64,000 nucleotides of DNA from Streptomyces sp. WP-1 (GCF_030450125.1 NZ_CP123923.1:5766001-5830000), one strand, 5' to 3'. Numbered from the stretch's first letter, positions 45,795-54,647 are shown. Program-made: numbers and translations. Notes: generated from the sequence alone by a model not told the origin.

Positions 45795-46709
45795 ATGGGC
45801 TGGACGGTCCTCTACATCGCATTCGGCGGCGTCGCGCTGTGGTTGCTCGGCGAGGTGCTGCTGCAGTACAAGGCGCGGCTGCGCTGGCGGCTGCTCGCCT
45901 TCGCCGGCTTCCTCGGGGTGGTGGTCGGCGTCATGATGCCGTCCGTCCTCGTGATCGGCGCGGGCGCGATCGCCTTCGCCGTCGGTCAGACCCTCGTCAC
46001 GCTCTCCTTCCGCCGCGGCTTCGCGGCCGGCTGGGCGGTCCGGCGGCCCGAGGCCGGCGCCGCGGAGTCCGGCGGCAGCAAGCGCCGCCGCGGCCGCGGC
46101 GACCGCAACGCCCGGGCGGCGCAGGCCCCCGCGCCCGCACCGGCCGGCCCCGCCGACGAACCGGCCCCCGGTCAGGACCCGTACGCCCCGGACGGCTCCG
46201 TCCCGGACGCGTACGACGACTACGACCGCGACGACGTCTTCTCGCCCGCGCGTCCCCCGGCCGACGGCGCCTCCGTCTACGAGCCGCAGCCCCTGCCCGA
46301 GGACACCGGCAACTACGGCGTCTACGGCGACACCGCCACCCACGCCGCCCAGCAGCAGGGCCAGTCCTACGACTACTCCGGCTACGGGCAGCAGCAGGGG
46401 TACGGCTACGAGGGCGCCCCCCAGCAGGGCTACGCCAACTACTCGGACCCCTACATCGGCAGCCGGCCCTACGCCGCCGACGGCTACGACCCCGGCTACG
46501 CCCAGCAGTACGGCCAGCAGGGTTACGCCCAGGACCCGTACGCCACCGGCGGTTACGGGGAGACCCCGGCCGGCGGGGTGTGGGTGCCGCAGCAGCGCAC
46601 CGACGAGGGCGAGGGCGGCGAACTCCCGCAGGAGCAGCCGTACCCCTACCAGGGCCACGGCCGGCAGCAGCCGGGCGCCGGGTACGACGAGCAGCAGTAC
46701 CGCTACTGA
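45795..46709 (+). CDS. Small membrane protein with long Tyr/Gln/Gly-rich low-complexity tail
   Basis: A 304-residue protein. Two or three hydrophobic helices fill residues 1-70, a basic segment (KRRRGRGDRN) lies on the presumed cytoplasmic side, and about 200 residues follow that are low complexity, rich in Tyr, Gln, Gly, Pro and Ala with repeated YGQQQG, QQGYA and DPYA motifs. The tail is prion-like in composition. No enzyme domain. Function unknown. Confidence 0.8.
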   Translation: MGWTVLYIAFGGVALWLLGEVLLQYKARLRWRLLAFAGFLGVVVGVMMPSVLVIGAGAIAFAVGQTLVTLSFRRGFAAGWAVRRPEAGAAESGGSKRRRGRGDRNARAAQAPAPAPAGPADEPAPGQDPYAPDGSVPDAYDDYDRDDVFSPARPPADGASVYEPQPLPEDTGNYGVYGDTATHAAQQQGQSYDYSGYGQQQGYGYEGAPQQGYANYSDPYIGSRPYAADGYDPGYAQQYGQQGYAQDPYATGGYGETPAGGVWVPQQRTDEGEGGELPQEQPYPYQGHGRQQPGAGYDEQQYRY

Positions 46710-46714
46710 GACGC

Positions 46715-46724
46715 GGGGGGGGGG
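46715..46724 (+). repeat. Homopolymeric run of ten G
   Basis: Ten consecutive G, six bases after the stop of the low-complexity protein and before the convergent oxidoreductase. It is unstable in replication and prone to sequencing error. Confidence 0.85.
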
Positions 46725-46805
46725 TACCGACCGGGGCGCGGCCGGGGCGCGGTTCGGGCCCCGGGTGCGGCTCAACTCCCGTTCGGGGCCCGGCTCACGC
46801 GCGGG

Positions 46806-48311
46806 TCACTGTGAGCCCCGAAAGTCCGGTCCCTCCACGATCAGCCCGGACACCAGCGCGCCCGACATGCCCGCGTGCGGCAGCCCGCCGCCCGGGTGGG
46901 ACCAGCCGCCGACGGCGAACAGGCCCGGTGTCCCCGTGGCGTTGGCCGGGTGCAGCACGCCCCGGGGGGCGGCCAGCGCGGGCGGCGGGACCGCGCCCCC
47001 GGTGGCGCCCGTCTCCCGCGCGGTGTCCAGCGGGGTGCGCACCTCGCGCCACAGGATCCGCTCCCGCAGCTCGGGCACCGCGCGCTCGGCGGCGGTGATC
47101 ATGCGCTCGGCGAACGCGTCGGCGACACCCGGCGCGCCCCAGTCGTACCGCGTCGCCGCCGGGACCGTCGCCGTCAGCACCATCGACTCGTGCGTGTCGT
47201 CGGGGCGCAGCGCGGGGTCGTCCGGCCGGTCGACGCGGACCGTCGGCAGGCCCGGCGGGGTGCCGTGCCGGAACAGCTCCAGCTCGCCCTCGGTGTCGGC
47301 CGAGTGCACCACCGTGCGATGCGCGGCACCGGGCTCGCGGGCGCCGCGCAGGGCCAGGCAGACCACCATCCGCCCCGGGAACCGGTCCTCGGGCTCCGGC
47401 GCGACCGCCCCCGGTCCGTACGGCGTCCCCTCCACCAGGCCGCCCAGCCGCCAGGGCTCCGCCCCGACCACGAAGTCCGCCTCGGCCACGGTCCCGTCGG
47501 CCAGCTCGACCCCGGCCGCCCGGCCGTCCTCGAACAGCACCCGGGTGATCTCGGCGCCGAAGACGAACTCCACCCGCCGGGCCAGGCACCGCTCGTACAC
47601 CGCACGCGCCAACTCCCGGATCCCGCCGCGCACATACCAGGTGCCGAAGGCGTGCTCCATGTACGGCAGCACGGCCGCGCTCGCCGGGGCGGTGGCCGGG
47701 TCGACGCCGTAGGCCAGGGCATACCCGGCGAGCAGCGCCGTCAGCCGGGGGTCGCGCAGCTCCCAGGCGCCGATCTCGGCCAGGGTGCCCGCCCGCCGGG
47801 TGCGCAGCAGCCGCTTGTGCGGGACCGCCGGATACGGCTCCTTGCCGGTCAGCACCTGCCAGTCGGGCCACAGGGGCTCCTCCAGCAGCGGCCGGCGGGT
47901 GCGGTCCCAGGCCTCGCGGGCCCGCACCAGGAAGTCGCCCCAGCGGGCGCCCGCGCCGCCGCCCAGCGCTTCGTCCAGCGCCGCGACGACGCCCGCGCGC
48001 GAGGCGTTCGGCAGGGCCGCCTCGGTGCCGTCCGCGAAGAGGTGCCGCGCGGAGGGGTCGACCTGGACCAGCTCGACGCGGTCCTCCAGCGGCTCCTTGC
48101 CGGTCTTGACGAACAGGTCGCGGTAGACGGCGGGCAGGGTCAGCAGCCCCGGGCCGGTGTCGAAGCCGAACCCGTCCCGCTCGAAGCGGCGCACCCCGCC
48201 GCCGTAGGTGTCCGTGCGCTCGTACACCACCACCCGGTGGCCCGCGACGGCCAGCCGGGCGGCGGCCGCCATCGCGCCCATACCGGCGCCCATCACCGCG
48301 ATCCGTGCCAT
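46806..48311 (-). CDS. Phytoene desaturase-type FAD oxidoreductase
   Basis: A 501-residue flavoprotein of the CrtI-like amine oxidase superfamily. N-terminal Rossmann motif IAVMGAGMGAMAAAARL, then FDTGPGLLTLPAVY characteristic of carotenoid desaturases, and a C-terminal FAD block GLFAVGGWSHPGGGLPHAGMSG. The ATG at 48309-48311 is chosen over an upstream in-frame start. There is no crt cluster around it, so a substrate other than phytoene is quite possible. Confidence 0.85.
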   Translation of the reverse strand: MARIAVMGAGMGAMAAAARLAVAGHRVVVYERTDTYGGGVRRFERDGFGFDTGPGLLTLPAVYRDLFVKTGKEPLEDRVELVQVDPSARHLFADGTEAALPNASRAGVVAALDEALGGGAGARWGDFLVRAREAWDRTRRPLLEEPLWPDWQVLTGKEPYPAVPHKRLLRTRRAGTLAEIGAWELRDPRLTALLAGYALAYGVDPATAPASAAVLPYMEHAFGTWYVRGGIRELARAVYERCLARRVEFVFGAEITRVLFEDGRAAGVELADGTVAEADFVVGAEPWRLGGLVEGTPYGPGAVAPEPEDRFPGRMVVCLALRGAREPGAAHRTVVHSADTEGELELFRHGTPPGLPTVRVDRPDDPALRPDDTHESMVLTATVPAATRYDWGAPGVADAFAERMITAAERAVPELRERILWREVRTPLDTARETGATGGAVPPPALAAPRGVLHPANATGTPGLFAVGGWSHPGGGLPHAGMSGALVSGLIVEGPDFRGSQ

Positions 48312-48369
48312 GTCCGTGACTCTAGCGACCACCACCGACAACGCGATCCCGGGGCGGCCTCCACGCGGC

Positions 48370-48972
48370 TCAGGGCACCCGTGAGGCCAGCCGGCGCTCC
48401 TCGCGGCGCTGGGCGCGGCGGCGCAGGAAGCGGCGGATGCGGGAGACCAGGAAGAACAGCGCGGCGAGCCCCGCGACCAGCAGCACCGCCGCGATGACCG
48501 CCGCCGCCCGCGGATGGAACATCGCGAAGGAGACCAGCGCGCCGACGCCCAGATCCTCGCCGATGCTCAGCGCGATGTTGCTGAACGGCTCCGGCGAGGC
48601 GTTGACCGCCATCCGCGTCCCGGCCTTGACCGAGTGGCTGGCCAGCGCCGTCGAACCGCCGATCAGCGCGGCCGCCACCTCCGAGTACGAGCCGCTGTGC
48701 CCGGCGAGCAGCGCGCCCACCCAGGCGCCCGCGGCGGGCCGGATCACGGTGTGCACGGAGTCCCATACCGAGTCGACGTAGGGCACCTTGTCGGCGGCCG
48801 CCTCGCACAGGAACAGCACGCCCGCGATGATCAGCACCTCGGGCCGCTGGAGGGCCTGCGGGACGTCGTCGCTCACCCCGGTCACGCCGAACAGGCCGAG
48901 CAGGAGCACCACCGCGTAGGCGTTGATGCCGCTGGCCCAGCCACTGGTGAAGACGAGAGGGAGTACGGACAC
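48370..48972 (-). CDS. DUF4126 integral membrane protein
   Basis: A 200-residue membrane protein with about five helices. The GINAYAVVLLLGLFG and GAWVGALLAGHSG...GGSTALASHSVKAGTR blocks are typical of DUF4126. The GTG at 48970-48972 is chosen because the product begins directly with the first helix; longer in-frame starts add an unrelated Pro/Arg-rich stretch. The C-terminus is highly basic. Function unknown. Confidence 0.78.
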   Translation of the reverse strand: MSVLPLVFTSGWASGINAYAVVLLLGLFGVTGVSDDVPQALQRPEVLIIAGVLFLCEAAADKVPYVDSVWDSVHTVIRPAAGAWVGALLAGHSGSYSEVAAALIGGSTALASHSVKAGTRMAVNASPEPFSNIALSIGEDLGVGALVSFAMFHPRAAAVIAAVLLVAGLAALFFLVSRIRRFLRRRAQRREERRLASRVP

Positions 48973-49320
48973 GCAGGCGATCGTAGCGAGGTCCGGGGCG
49001 CCCGTCCTGGGCATGTACACGCAGGCCTGAGTATCCGTACCTAGTTCACCGGATGAGTAGGCGCACGGATGGGCCGGAAGGGGCCGGCACGGAAGAGTGG
49101 AGCCCGGCAAGGGGGCGCGGCCCGGTACCGCCGGCACGGGGCGGCGGAACGGTGCCCGCCGCCTGGCCACGACCCAGGGGGAGTACGGGGGTTACGGGGG
49201 GTCACGGGGGAGAGGTACGGGGGAGCGCGAAGGCGCCGGTCCTGACGCGGACCGGCGCCTTCCGTGTGCCGTTCGGCGGTGTCCGGCCGCCCGATGGCTC
49301 TGCCCCGGTCGCCCGGTGGC
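48973..49320. other. Intergenic region with G-tract repeats and a terminator hairpin, no gene
   Basis: No supported reading frame. It contains G-tract clusters at 49178-49224 of the form TACGGGGG/TTACGGGGGG/TCACGGGGG, and a hairpin at 49231-49260. The left part should hold the promoter of the DUF4126 gene. Confidence 0.7.
49231..49260. terminator. Perfect hairpin terminator downstream of TetR operon
   Basis: A 12-bp perfect stem, AGGCGCCGGTCC (49231-49242) and GGACCGGCGCCT (49249-49260), with loop TGACGC. It lies 61 bases beyond the stop of the TetR gene, which is transcribed from the right. Confidence 0.8.
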
Positions 49321-49950
49321 TCAGACCCGGCCGCTGACCCGGCCCTGGAGCAGCCGGGACAGGGCCGCGTGCACATCGTCCAGGGAGCGCTGCGGCTGGA
49401 AGGACTTCCAGTCGAGCGCGGCCACCAGGACCATGCCGACCAGGGCCGCCGACGTCAGCTGGACGTCGATCTCCTCGCTGAACTCGCCGCCCGCCACGCC
49501 CTCGCGCAGCACGCCCTCGACCACGGCGACGGCCTCCTGGCGCACCACCATCAGCGTGGACTGCCAGGCCCGGTTGGTGCGCCACAGCTCGGCCACGTAC
49601 AGCTGGGTGAAGGCCGGGTAGCGGTCGATGAAGACCAGGCCGGCGCGGACCATCGCGTCCAGCGCGTCCACCCTGCTGCCGCCCTCGTGCGCGGTCTGTT
49701 CCGCGGCCTCCTTCAGGGAGGCGGTGAGCAGGCTGACCCCGTGCCGCAGCAGCTCCTCGAAGAGGACCGACTTGCTCGCGAAGTTGTAGTAGACGGTGCC
49801 CTTGGCGACCCCCGCCCGCTCGGCGATCTCGTCCACGGTGGTCGCGGAGAAGCCCTGCTCGGCGATGAGCGTGACGGCCGCCTCGTAGAGCTTCTGCCGG
49901 GTCGCCTCCCGGCGCGTGCTGCCGCCGGACCTGGCGCTGCTGCGTTCCAT
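49321..49950 (-). CDS. TetR-family transcriptional repressor
   Basis: A 209-residue repressor. N-terminal helix-turn-helix (LIAEQGFSATTVDEIAERAGVAKGTVYYNFASKSVLFEELL). The ATG is at 49948-49950. It is the third gene of the unit ATPase-YhgE-TetR. The palindrome ACTGACTGGTCAGT at 52910-52923 before the first gene is the probable operator, implying autoregulated control of the transporter by an unknown ligand. Confidence 0.93.
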   Translation of the reverse strand: MERSSARSGGSTRREATRQKLYEAAVTLIAEQGFSATTVDEIAERAGVAKGTVYYNFASKSVLFEELLRHGVSLLTASLKEAAEQTAHEGGSRVDALDAMVRAGLVFIDRYPAFTQLYVAELWRTNRAWQSTLMVVRQEAVAVVEGVLREGVAGGEFSEEIDVQLTSAALVGMVLVAALDWKSFQPQRSLDDVHAALSRLLQGRVSGRV

Positions 49951-49997
49951 GGCACCGATTCTCACAGGTACCCGGGCCGTCCGGGCCGGTCCGGGGC

Positions 49998-52088
49998 TCA
50001 CAGGCTCAGCTCCGGGTGCAGCCGGTCCAGCGTCCACACCTGCCGCTTGCGGGCCGCGAGCGCGGTCAGCGCGAGGGCGCCCACGGTGAACGCGGTCAGC
50101 ACCGCGCACGCCTGCCACACCGGGCCCAGCCCGCCGCCGGTGATCAGCCGGCGCAGCGCCGACACGACGTAACTCATCGGCAGATACGGGTGGATGGCGT
50201 TGAAGAAGTACGGGCTGGTCTGCACCGGATAGGTGCCGCCCGCCGAGGTCAGCTGGAGCATCAGCAGGGCGAGGACCAGGATCCGGCCGGCCGCGCCGAA
50301 GCGGGCGTTGAGCCACTGCACGATCGCCGCGAAGCACGCGGCGACCAGGAACAGGAAGCCGATCGTGCCGGCGGCCCGCAGCATCTGGAGCCCGATCGCC
50401 CAGTGCAGTACGGCCATCAGCGCGACCACCTGGAGCACGCCCAGCGCGACCACCGGCAGCCATCCGGCGAACGCGATCCGCCACGGTGGTGAACCGGCCG
50501 CCAGGGCACGCCGGTTGAGCGGCGGGATCAGCATGTAGGCGACCATCGCGCCCACCCACAGGGACAGCGGGATGAAGTACGGGGCGAACCCGGTGCCGTA
50601 GTTGGGCGCCTTGTGCAGATCGTGGGAGGCCAGCTGGACCGGGTCGGCCATGACGCCGGTGCGCCGGTCGCGGTCGTGCTTGTCGTAGTCGGGGATCTTC
50701 TTGGCGCCGCTGTGCAGCCCGCCGGCGAGCTTCTCCGAACCGTCGGACAGCTTGTACAGGCCGCCGTCGAGGGTCTGGGCGCCGGTCTTGGCGGTGCCGA
50801 TGCCCGCGTCCAGGGTGGTGGCGCCCTTGTTGGCGGTGGCCAGGCCGGTGTGCAGCTTCTTGGCGCCGTCGGCGACCTTCTGCGCGCCGGCGTTCAGCTT
50901 GTCGATCTTCTTGACGGCGTCGCTGACGTCCTCGTACAGGTGCGGCGCGCTCTTCTGGAGGGCGGTCGCCTGCTTCTGGAGGATGCCCAGGTTGTCCCGC
51001 ATGGTCGTCAGGTCGCCGTTCTGGTCGGCGATCAGGGTGCTGAGGTCGTCGGCGACGCCGGACACGTCCGCGGCGGCCTGCTTCGCCTTCTTGAGCTGCG
51101 GGCAGGCCGGGTCGGGGACGGGGGTGGCGGCGGTCTCGCAGCGCTCCTTGTAGATGTCCGCGAGGGCGGCGGCGGACAGGTGCGCGGCCTTCGCGGCCAG
51201 GGGCGCGTGTTTCACCAGGACGTCGAGGTTGTCCTGGACCGTCCTGGCCGAGTCGGCGACCAAACCTGCGGTGTCCCCGATGGTCTTCTCGTTGTCCTTC
51301 AGGAACGGGCCCGCCTCGGCGTAGACGCCGTCGACCTTGTCGGCGAGCGCCTGGGTGCCGTCGGCGACCTGCCGGGAGCCCTGCTGGAGGTCGCCGGAGC
51401 CCGTGTCCAGCTTCTTGATGCCCTTGGCGAGCTTCCCGCTGCCGCTCTTGGCGTCCACGAGCCCGTCGGCGAGGTCCTTGGACCCCTTCTCGGCCTTCCC
51501 CAGGCCGGTGTTCAGCTTGTCGGCGCCCTTGGCGGCCGTGACCGTCTTGTCGTGGATGTCGGAGAACGAGATGAAGATCTTGTCCAGGAAGGACCGCGAC
51601 GCCTTGCTGGACGCGGCCGAGCGCACCTCGTTGAAGACCGTGCGGGATATCTGCCCGACGATGTAGTTGTTCGCGTCGTTGCTGCGCACCTGGAGGGCGC
51701 CGGTCTCCGGGTCGCCGCCGGAGCTGGAGGCGATGCGCCGGCTGAAGTCGCCCGGCATGGTGAGCGACAGGTAGTACGTGCCGTTCTCCACGCCCTTGCG
51801 GGCCTCGGCGTCGCTGACCTCGTGCCAGTCGAAGGTCTTGCTGTCGCGCAGCCGGGACGCGAGGTCGTCGCCCGCGGTGATCTTCTTGCCGCCCGCGGTG
51901 GCGCCCTTGTCGTCGTTGACCAGGGCCACCGGGATGCGGTCCAGGCGGCCGTACGGGTTCCAGAAGGACCACAGGTACAGGCCGCCGTAGAGCAGCGGCA
52001 GCACGAGCAGGGCGACGAGGGCGGCGCGCGGGAGCCTGCCGCGTCCGAAGCGCCGCAGTTCCAGGGCGGCGAGCCTAGGCGAGCGCAT
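49998..52088 (-). CDS. YhgE/Pip-type ABC-2 membrane protein
   Basis: A 696-residue membrane protein. One helix near the N-terminus (residues 20-45) is followed by a large extracytoplasmic region of about 430 residues containing many pentapeptide-like coiled segments (LADGLVDAKSGSGKLAKGI, QKVADGAKKL), then five C-terminal helices. This is the layout of the YhgE/Pip and MmpL-like ABC-2 permeases. The ATG at 52086-52088 overlaps the ATPase gene by 14 bases. Confidence 0.9.
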   Translation of the reverse strand: MRSPRLAALELRRFGRGRLPRAALVALLVLPLLYGGLYLWSFWNPYGRLDRIPVALVNDDKGATAGGKKITAGDDLASRLRDSKTFDWHEVSDAEARKGVENGTYYLSLTMPGDFSRRIASSSGGDPETGALQVRSNDANNYIVGQISRTVFNEVRSAASSKASRSFLDKIFISFSDIHDKTVTAAKGADKLNTGLGKAEKGSKDLADGLVDAKSGSGKLAKGIKKLDTGSGDLQQGSRQVADGTQALADKVDGVYAEAGPFLKDNEKTIGDTAGLVADSARTVQDNLDVLVKHAPLAAKAAHLSAAALADIYKERCETAATPVPDPACPQLKKAKQAAADVSGVADDLSTLIADQNGDLTTMRDNLGILQKQATALQKSAPHLYEDVSDAVKKIDKLNAGAQKVADGAKKLHTGLATANKGATTLDAGIGTAKTGAQTLDGGLYKLSDGSEKLAGGLHSGAKKIPDYDKHDRDRRTGVMADPVQLASHDLHKAPNYGTGFAPYFIPLSLWVGAMVAYMLIPPLNRRALAAGSPPWRIAFAGWLPVVALGVLQVVALMAVLHWAIGLQMLRAAGTIGFLFLVAACFAAIVQWLNARFGAAGRILVLALLMLQLTSAGGTYPVQTSPYFFNAIHPYLPMSYVVSALRRLITGGGLGPVWQACAVLTAFTVGALALTALAARKRQVWTLDRLHPELSL

Positions 52089-52881
52089 CGGCGTCCTCCT
52101 CGGTGCGGCGGTCGGCCTTCCGGCTCCCGGCGCCGTCGTCCGTCTCGGCCGTCTCCTCCGTGCCGCCCGTCTCCTCCGTGCCGTCCGTGTCGTCCGTCCG
52201 GCTCGTGGACACGGTGACACAGCCCTCGGGGGCGTTGCGGCACACCGCCAGGACCGTCGTCCCCGCGCCCGCCAGGGTGCCCAACAGGTCCCACACCTCG
52301 GCGCGTTCGGCCTCCGACAGCTTGGTGTCGAGGTCGTCCACGCCCAGCAGCCGGGGCCGGCCGATGAGCGCCAGGGCGACCGACAGGCGCAGCTCCTGCA
52401 CCCGCTCCAGGTCGCGTACGGCCGTCCGGGAGCCCTTGGGCAGCGACTCCAGGTCGAGTCCGGCCGCGGCGAGTGCCTCGTCCACGCGCAGCCGTGCCTC
52501 GTGCGAGCGCCCGGCCCGCGGGTGCAGCAGCTCGCGCAGGGAGTCGCCGAACCGGTGCTGGAGCAGGGCGCGTTCGCGCAGGTGCTCGCCGACGGTCAGG
52601 GCGGGTTCCAGATCCGTCACCCCGGGCACGTTGGCGAGCGCGCTGAAGCGGCGCACGGCCGCCAGGTGCCGGGGAAGTGTGGATCCGCCGACAGTGGCTA
52701 CTCCCTCGGTGGACTTCATCCGTCCGGTGAGCGCGAGCAGCAGACACGTACGGCCGGAGCCGGACGGTCCCTCGATCGCGATCAGCGAGCTGGGTGCCGC
52801 GTCGAGGGTGACGCCCCGAAAGGCCCACCCCCGTGGTCCCTTGAGCCCGAGGTCCTCGGCCGTGACGTGCGCGCCGTCCAC
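52075..52881 (-). CDS. Degenerate ABC transporter ATPase-like protein
   Basis: A 268-residue partner of the YhgE-type permease with an ABC fold but abnormal motifs. Walker A reads GPSGSGRTC (Arg44 for Lys); the signature region reads ERVQELRLSVALAL with no LSGGQ; Walker B reads RLLGVDDLD with Asp in place of the catalytic Glu. The C-terminal 35 residues are a Thr/Asp/Glu repeat (DDTDGTEETGGTEETAETDD). It may bind but hardly hydrolyse ATP. The GTG start is at 52879-52881. Confidence 0.82.
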   Translation of the reverse strand: MDGAHVTAEDLGLKGPRGWAFRGVTLDAAPSSLIAIEGPSGSGRTCLLLALTGRMKSTEGVATVGGSTLPRHLAAVRRFSALANVPGVTDLEPALTVGEHLRERALLQHRFGDSLRELLHPRAGRSHEARLRVDEALAAAGLDLESLPKGSRTAVRDLERVQELRLSVALALIGRPRLLGVDDLDTKLSEAERAEVWDLLGTLAGAGTTVLAVCRNAPEGCVTVSTSRTDDTDGTEETGGTEETAETDDGAGSRKADRRTEEDADALA

Positions 52882-52904
52882 AAGCCCCCCTGCGGTTCGG
52901 TATT

Positions 52905-52932
52905 TTTAAACTGACTGGTCAGTATAAAACTA
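52905..52932 (-). promoter_or_regulatory. TetR operator overlapping the promoter of the transporter operon
   Basis: ACTGAC-TG-GTCAGT (52910-52923) is a 6-bp-arm palindrome in an unusually AT-rich block (TATTTTTAAA on one side, ATAAAAC on the other), 29 bases before the ATPase GTG. It is likely bound by the TetR protein of the same operon. Confidence 0.8.
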
Positions 52933-53044
52933 TGCCCATCGTCGCGTGAAGTAAAAGTCCAGGTCAGGTCGGATTGTCAGTGGCATACCTCACGATGGGT
53001 ACAGACGGCACCCGTGCTGTCACCCAGACGACAGGAGGTTCGTC

Positions 53045-53629
53045 ATGGCCCACTCGTCCGCAGCCGCCGCACCCCGGCGCCGCGCCCTCGGCCCTGCCCC
53101 CTCACTGACCAGCGCCGTCCCCTCCGCGACCGGCCCGGCGAGCGATGTGCACCCCGTGGTCCGGCAGGCCACGGCCCCGCCCGCCGCCCTCGACCTGCTC
53201 ACCCAGGCCCGCGCCGGCCTCTCGGAGGCCACCACCCTGGAAGCGCCGAACGAGCGCTATGCGGCGGCCCACCTCGCCGCCCTGCGCACCGCCGCCGCCG
53301 TGCTCGCCGCCCGCGGCCGGCCCGAGACCTCCCCGCGCCGCCGCGCCCGGATCCGCAGCGCCTGGGAGGTGCTGCCCGAGATCGCCCCCGAACTGGCCGA
53401 GTGGAGCGCCCTCTTCGCCTCCGGCGCCGCCCGCCGGGCCCGCGCCGAGGCCGGCATCCGGGGCGCCGCGAGCCGGCGGGACGCCGACGACCTGGTCCGG
53501 GACGTGGCGGTGTTCCTGCGCCTCGTGGAGCGGATGCTCGTCCTCCAGCCGGTCCTGCCCCGGCCCCGCCAGGACGCCGGGGAGCCCGGCGCTCCGGGGG
53601 CCCGCGGTGACCTACCGGATGCCGGCTGA
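53045..53629 (+). CDS. SAV_6107-type HEPN-domain protein
   Basis: A 194-residue alpha-helical protein resembling the SAV_6107 HEPN family. The segment NERYAAAHLAALRTAAAVLAARG holds an Arg...His arrangement similar to the RxxxxH motif of HEPN nucleases, but spacing here is RYAAAH. The N-terminal 40 residues are Ala/Pro-rich and disordered. ATG at 53045 with AGGAGG. It is not paired with a nucleotidyltransferase, so it is not an obvious toxin-antitoxin unit. Confidence 0.75.
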   Translation: MAHSSAAAAPRRRALGPAPSLTSAVPSATGPASDVHPVVRQATAPPAALDLLTQARAGLSEATTLEAPNERYAAAHLAALRTAAAVLAARGRPETSPRRRARIRSAWEVLPEIAPELAEWSALFASGAARRARAEAGIRGAASRRDADDLVRDVAVFLRLVERMLVLQPVLPRPRQDAGEPGAPGARGDLPDAG

Positions 53630-53764
53630 GCACGGGTGGTGCGCCCGGCGTCCGCCGAGCGAGACGGACGCCGGGCGCGGCCCCCGCGATGACCAGGCGG
53701 AGCGCCGGAGGCAATAGGGTGGAGACGTCTGAAAGACGTCCAGCCTGCCGAGGAGCCAACTGCC

Positions 53765-54592
53765 GTGTCGGACCCGATGCGCCCGCCCGTCTCCCCTCAC
53801 CACCCGCATACGGCCTCGCTGCGCTCCGACCGCTCCGGCACCCGCGCCTCGCTGCGGACCGCCGTGGTCTCGGAGGTCCTCCAGGACGCCCTCGACCGGC
53901 GGGTCAAGGCGACGGGGCGGGACGCGCTGGACGTCCTCGACACCGGGGGCGGCAGCGGCAACTTCGCGGTGCCCCTCGCCCGCGCCGGCCACCGTGTGAC
54001 CGTGGTCGACCCCAGCCCCAACGCGCTGTTCGCGCTGGAGCGCCGGGCCGCCGAGGCCGGTGTCGCCGACCGGGTCAAGGGCGTGCAGGGCGACGCCCAC
54101 GGCCTGTTCGACGTGGTCGAGCGCGGCGGCTACGACGCGGTGCTGTGCCACGGCGTCCTGGAGTACATGGAAGACCCGGCCGAGGGCCTGCGCAACGCGG
54201 TCGCGGCCCTGCGCCCCGAGGGCGTCCTCAGCGTGCTGGCCGCGGGCCTCGGCGGCGCGGTGCTCGCCCGCGCCCTCGCCGGCCACTTCACCGACGCCCG
54301 GCAGGCCCTCCAGGACCCCGACGGCCGCTGGGGCCCCGGCGACCCGATGCCGCGCCGCTTCACCGCCGAGCAGCTGACCGCGCTGGTCGAGGGCGTGGGC
54401 CTGCGGGTCGGCGCGGTGCACGGCGTGCGGGTCTTCGCCGACCTGGTGCCCGGCGTCCTGGTGGACACCGAGCCCGCCGCGCTGGACGCGCTGCTGCGGC
54501 TGGAGGCGGCCGCGGCCGAGCTGCCCGCGTTCCACTCCGTGGCCACCCAGCTGCACGTGCTCGGCGAGACGCCGGCCGCCACCGAGGTCTGA
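53765..54592 (+). CDS. Class I SAM-dependent methyltransferase
   Basis: A 275-residue Rossmann methyltransferase. Motif I is LDTGGGSGNFAVPLARAG, motif II VTVVDPSPNAL, and motif IV CHGVLEYMEDP. The GTG at 53765 follows GAGGAG; an internal ATG at 53777 is possible. The N-terminus carries several His/Pro residues. The substrate is unknown. It lies in the segment leading to the dcw genes in Streptomyces. Confidence 0.9.
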   Translation: MSDPMRPPVSPHHPHTASLRSDRSGTRASLRTAVVSEVLQDALDRRVKATGRDALDVLDTGGGSGNFAVPLARAGHRVTVVDPSPNALFALERRAAEAGVADRVKGVQGDAHGLFDVVERGGYDAVLCHGVLEYMEDPAEGLRNAVAALRPEGVLSVLAAGLGGAVLARALAGHFTDARQALQDPDGRWGPGDPMPRRFTAEQLTALVEGVGLRVGAVHGVRVFADLVPGVLVDTEPAALDALLRLEAAAAELPAFHSVATQLHVLGETPAATEV

Positions 54593-54647
54593 GCACGCGG
54601 CCGACCCGCCGCTGATCAGGGCATCGGCGGCGGATGGAGTACAGCAC

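Noticed and set aside
53045..54592. HEPN protein and methyltransferase as a toxin-antitoxin or defence pair
   Set aside because: The HEPN-like motif lacks standard RxxxxH spacing, the genes are separated by about 135 bases, and both occur in the core-genome context of Streptomyces.
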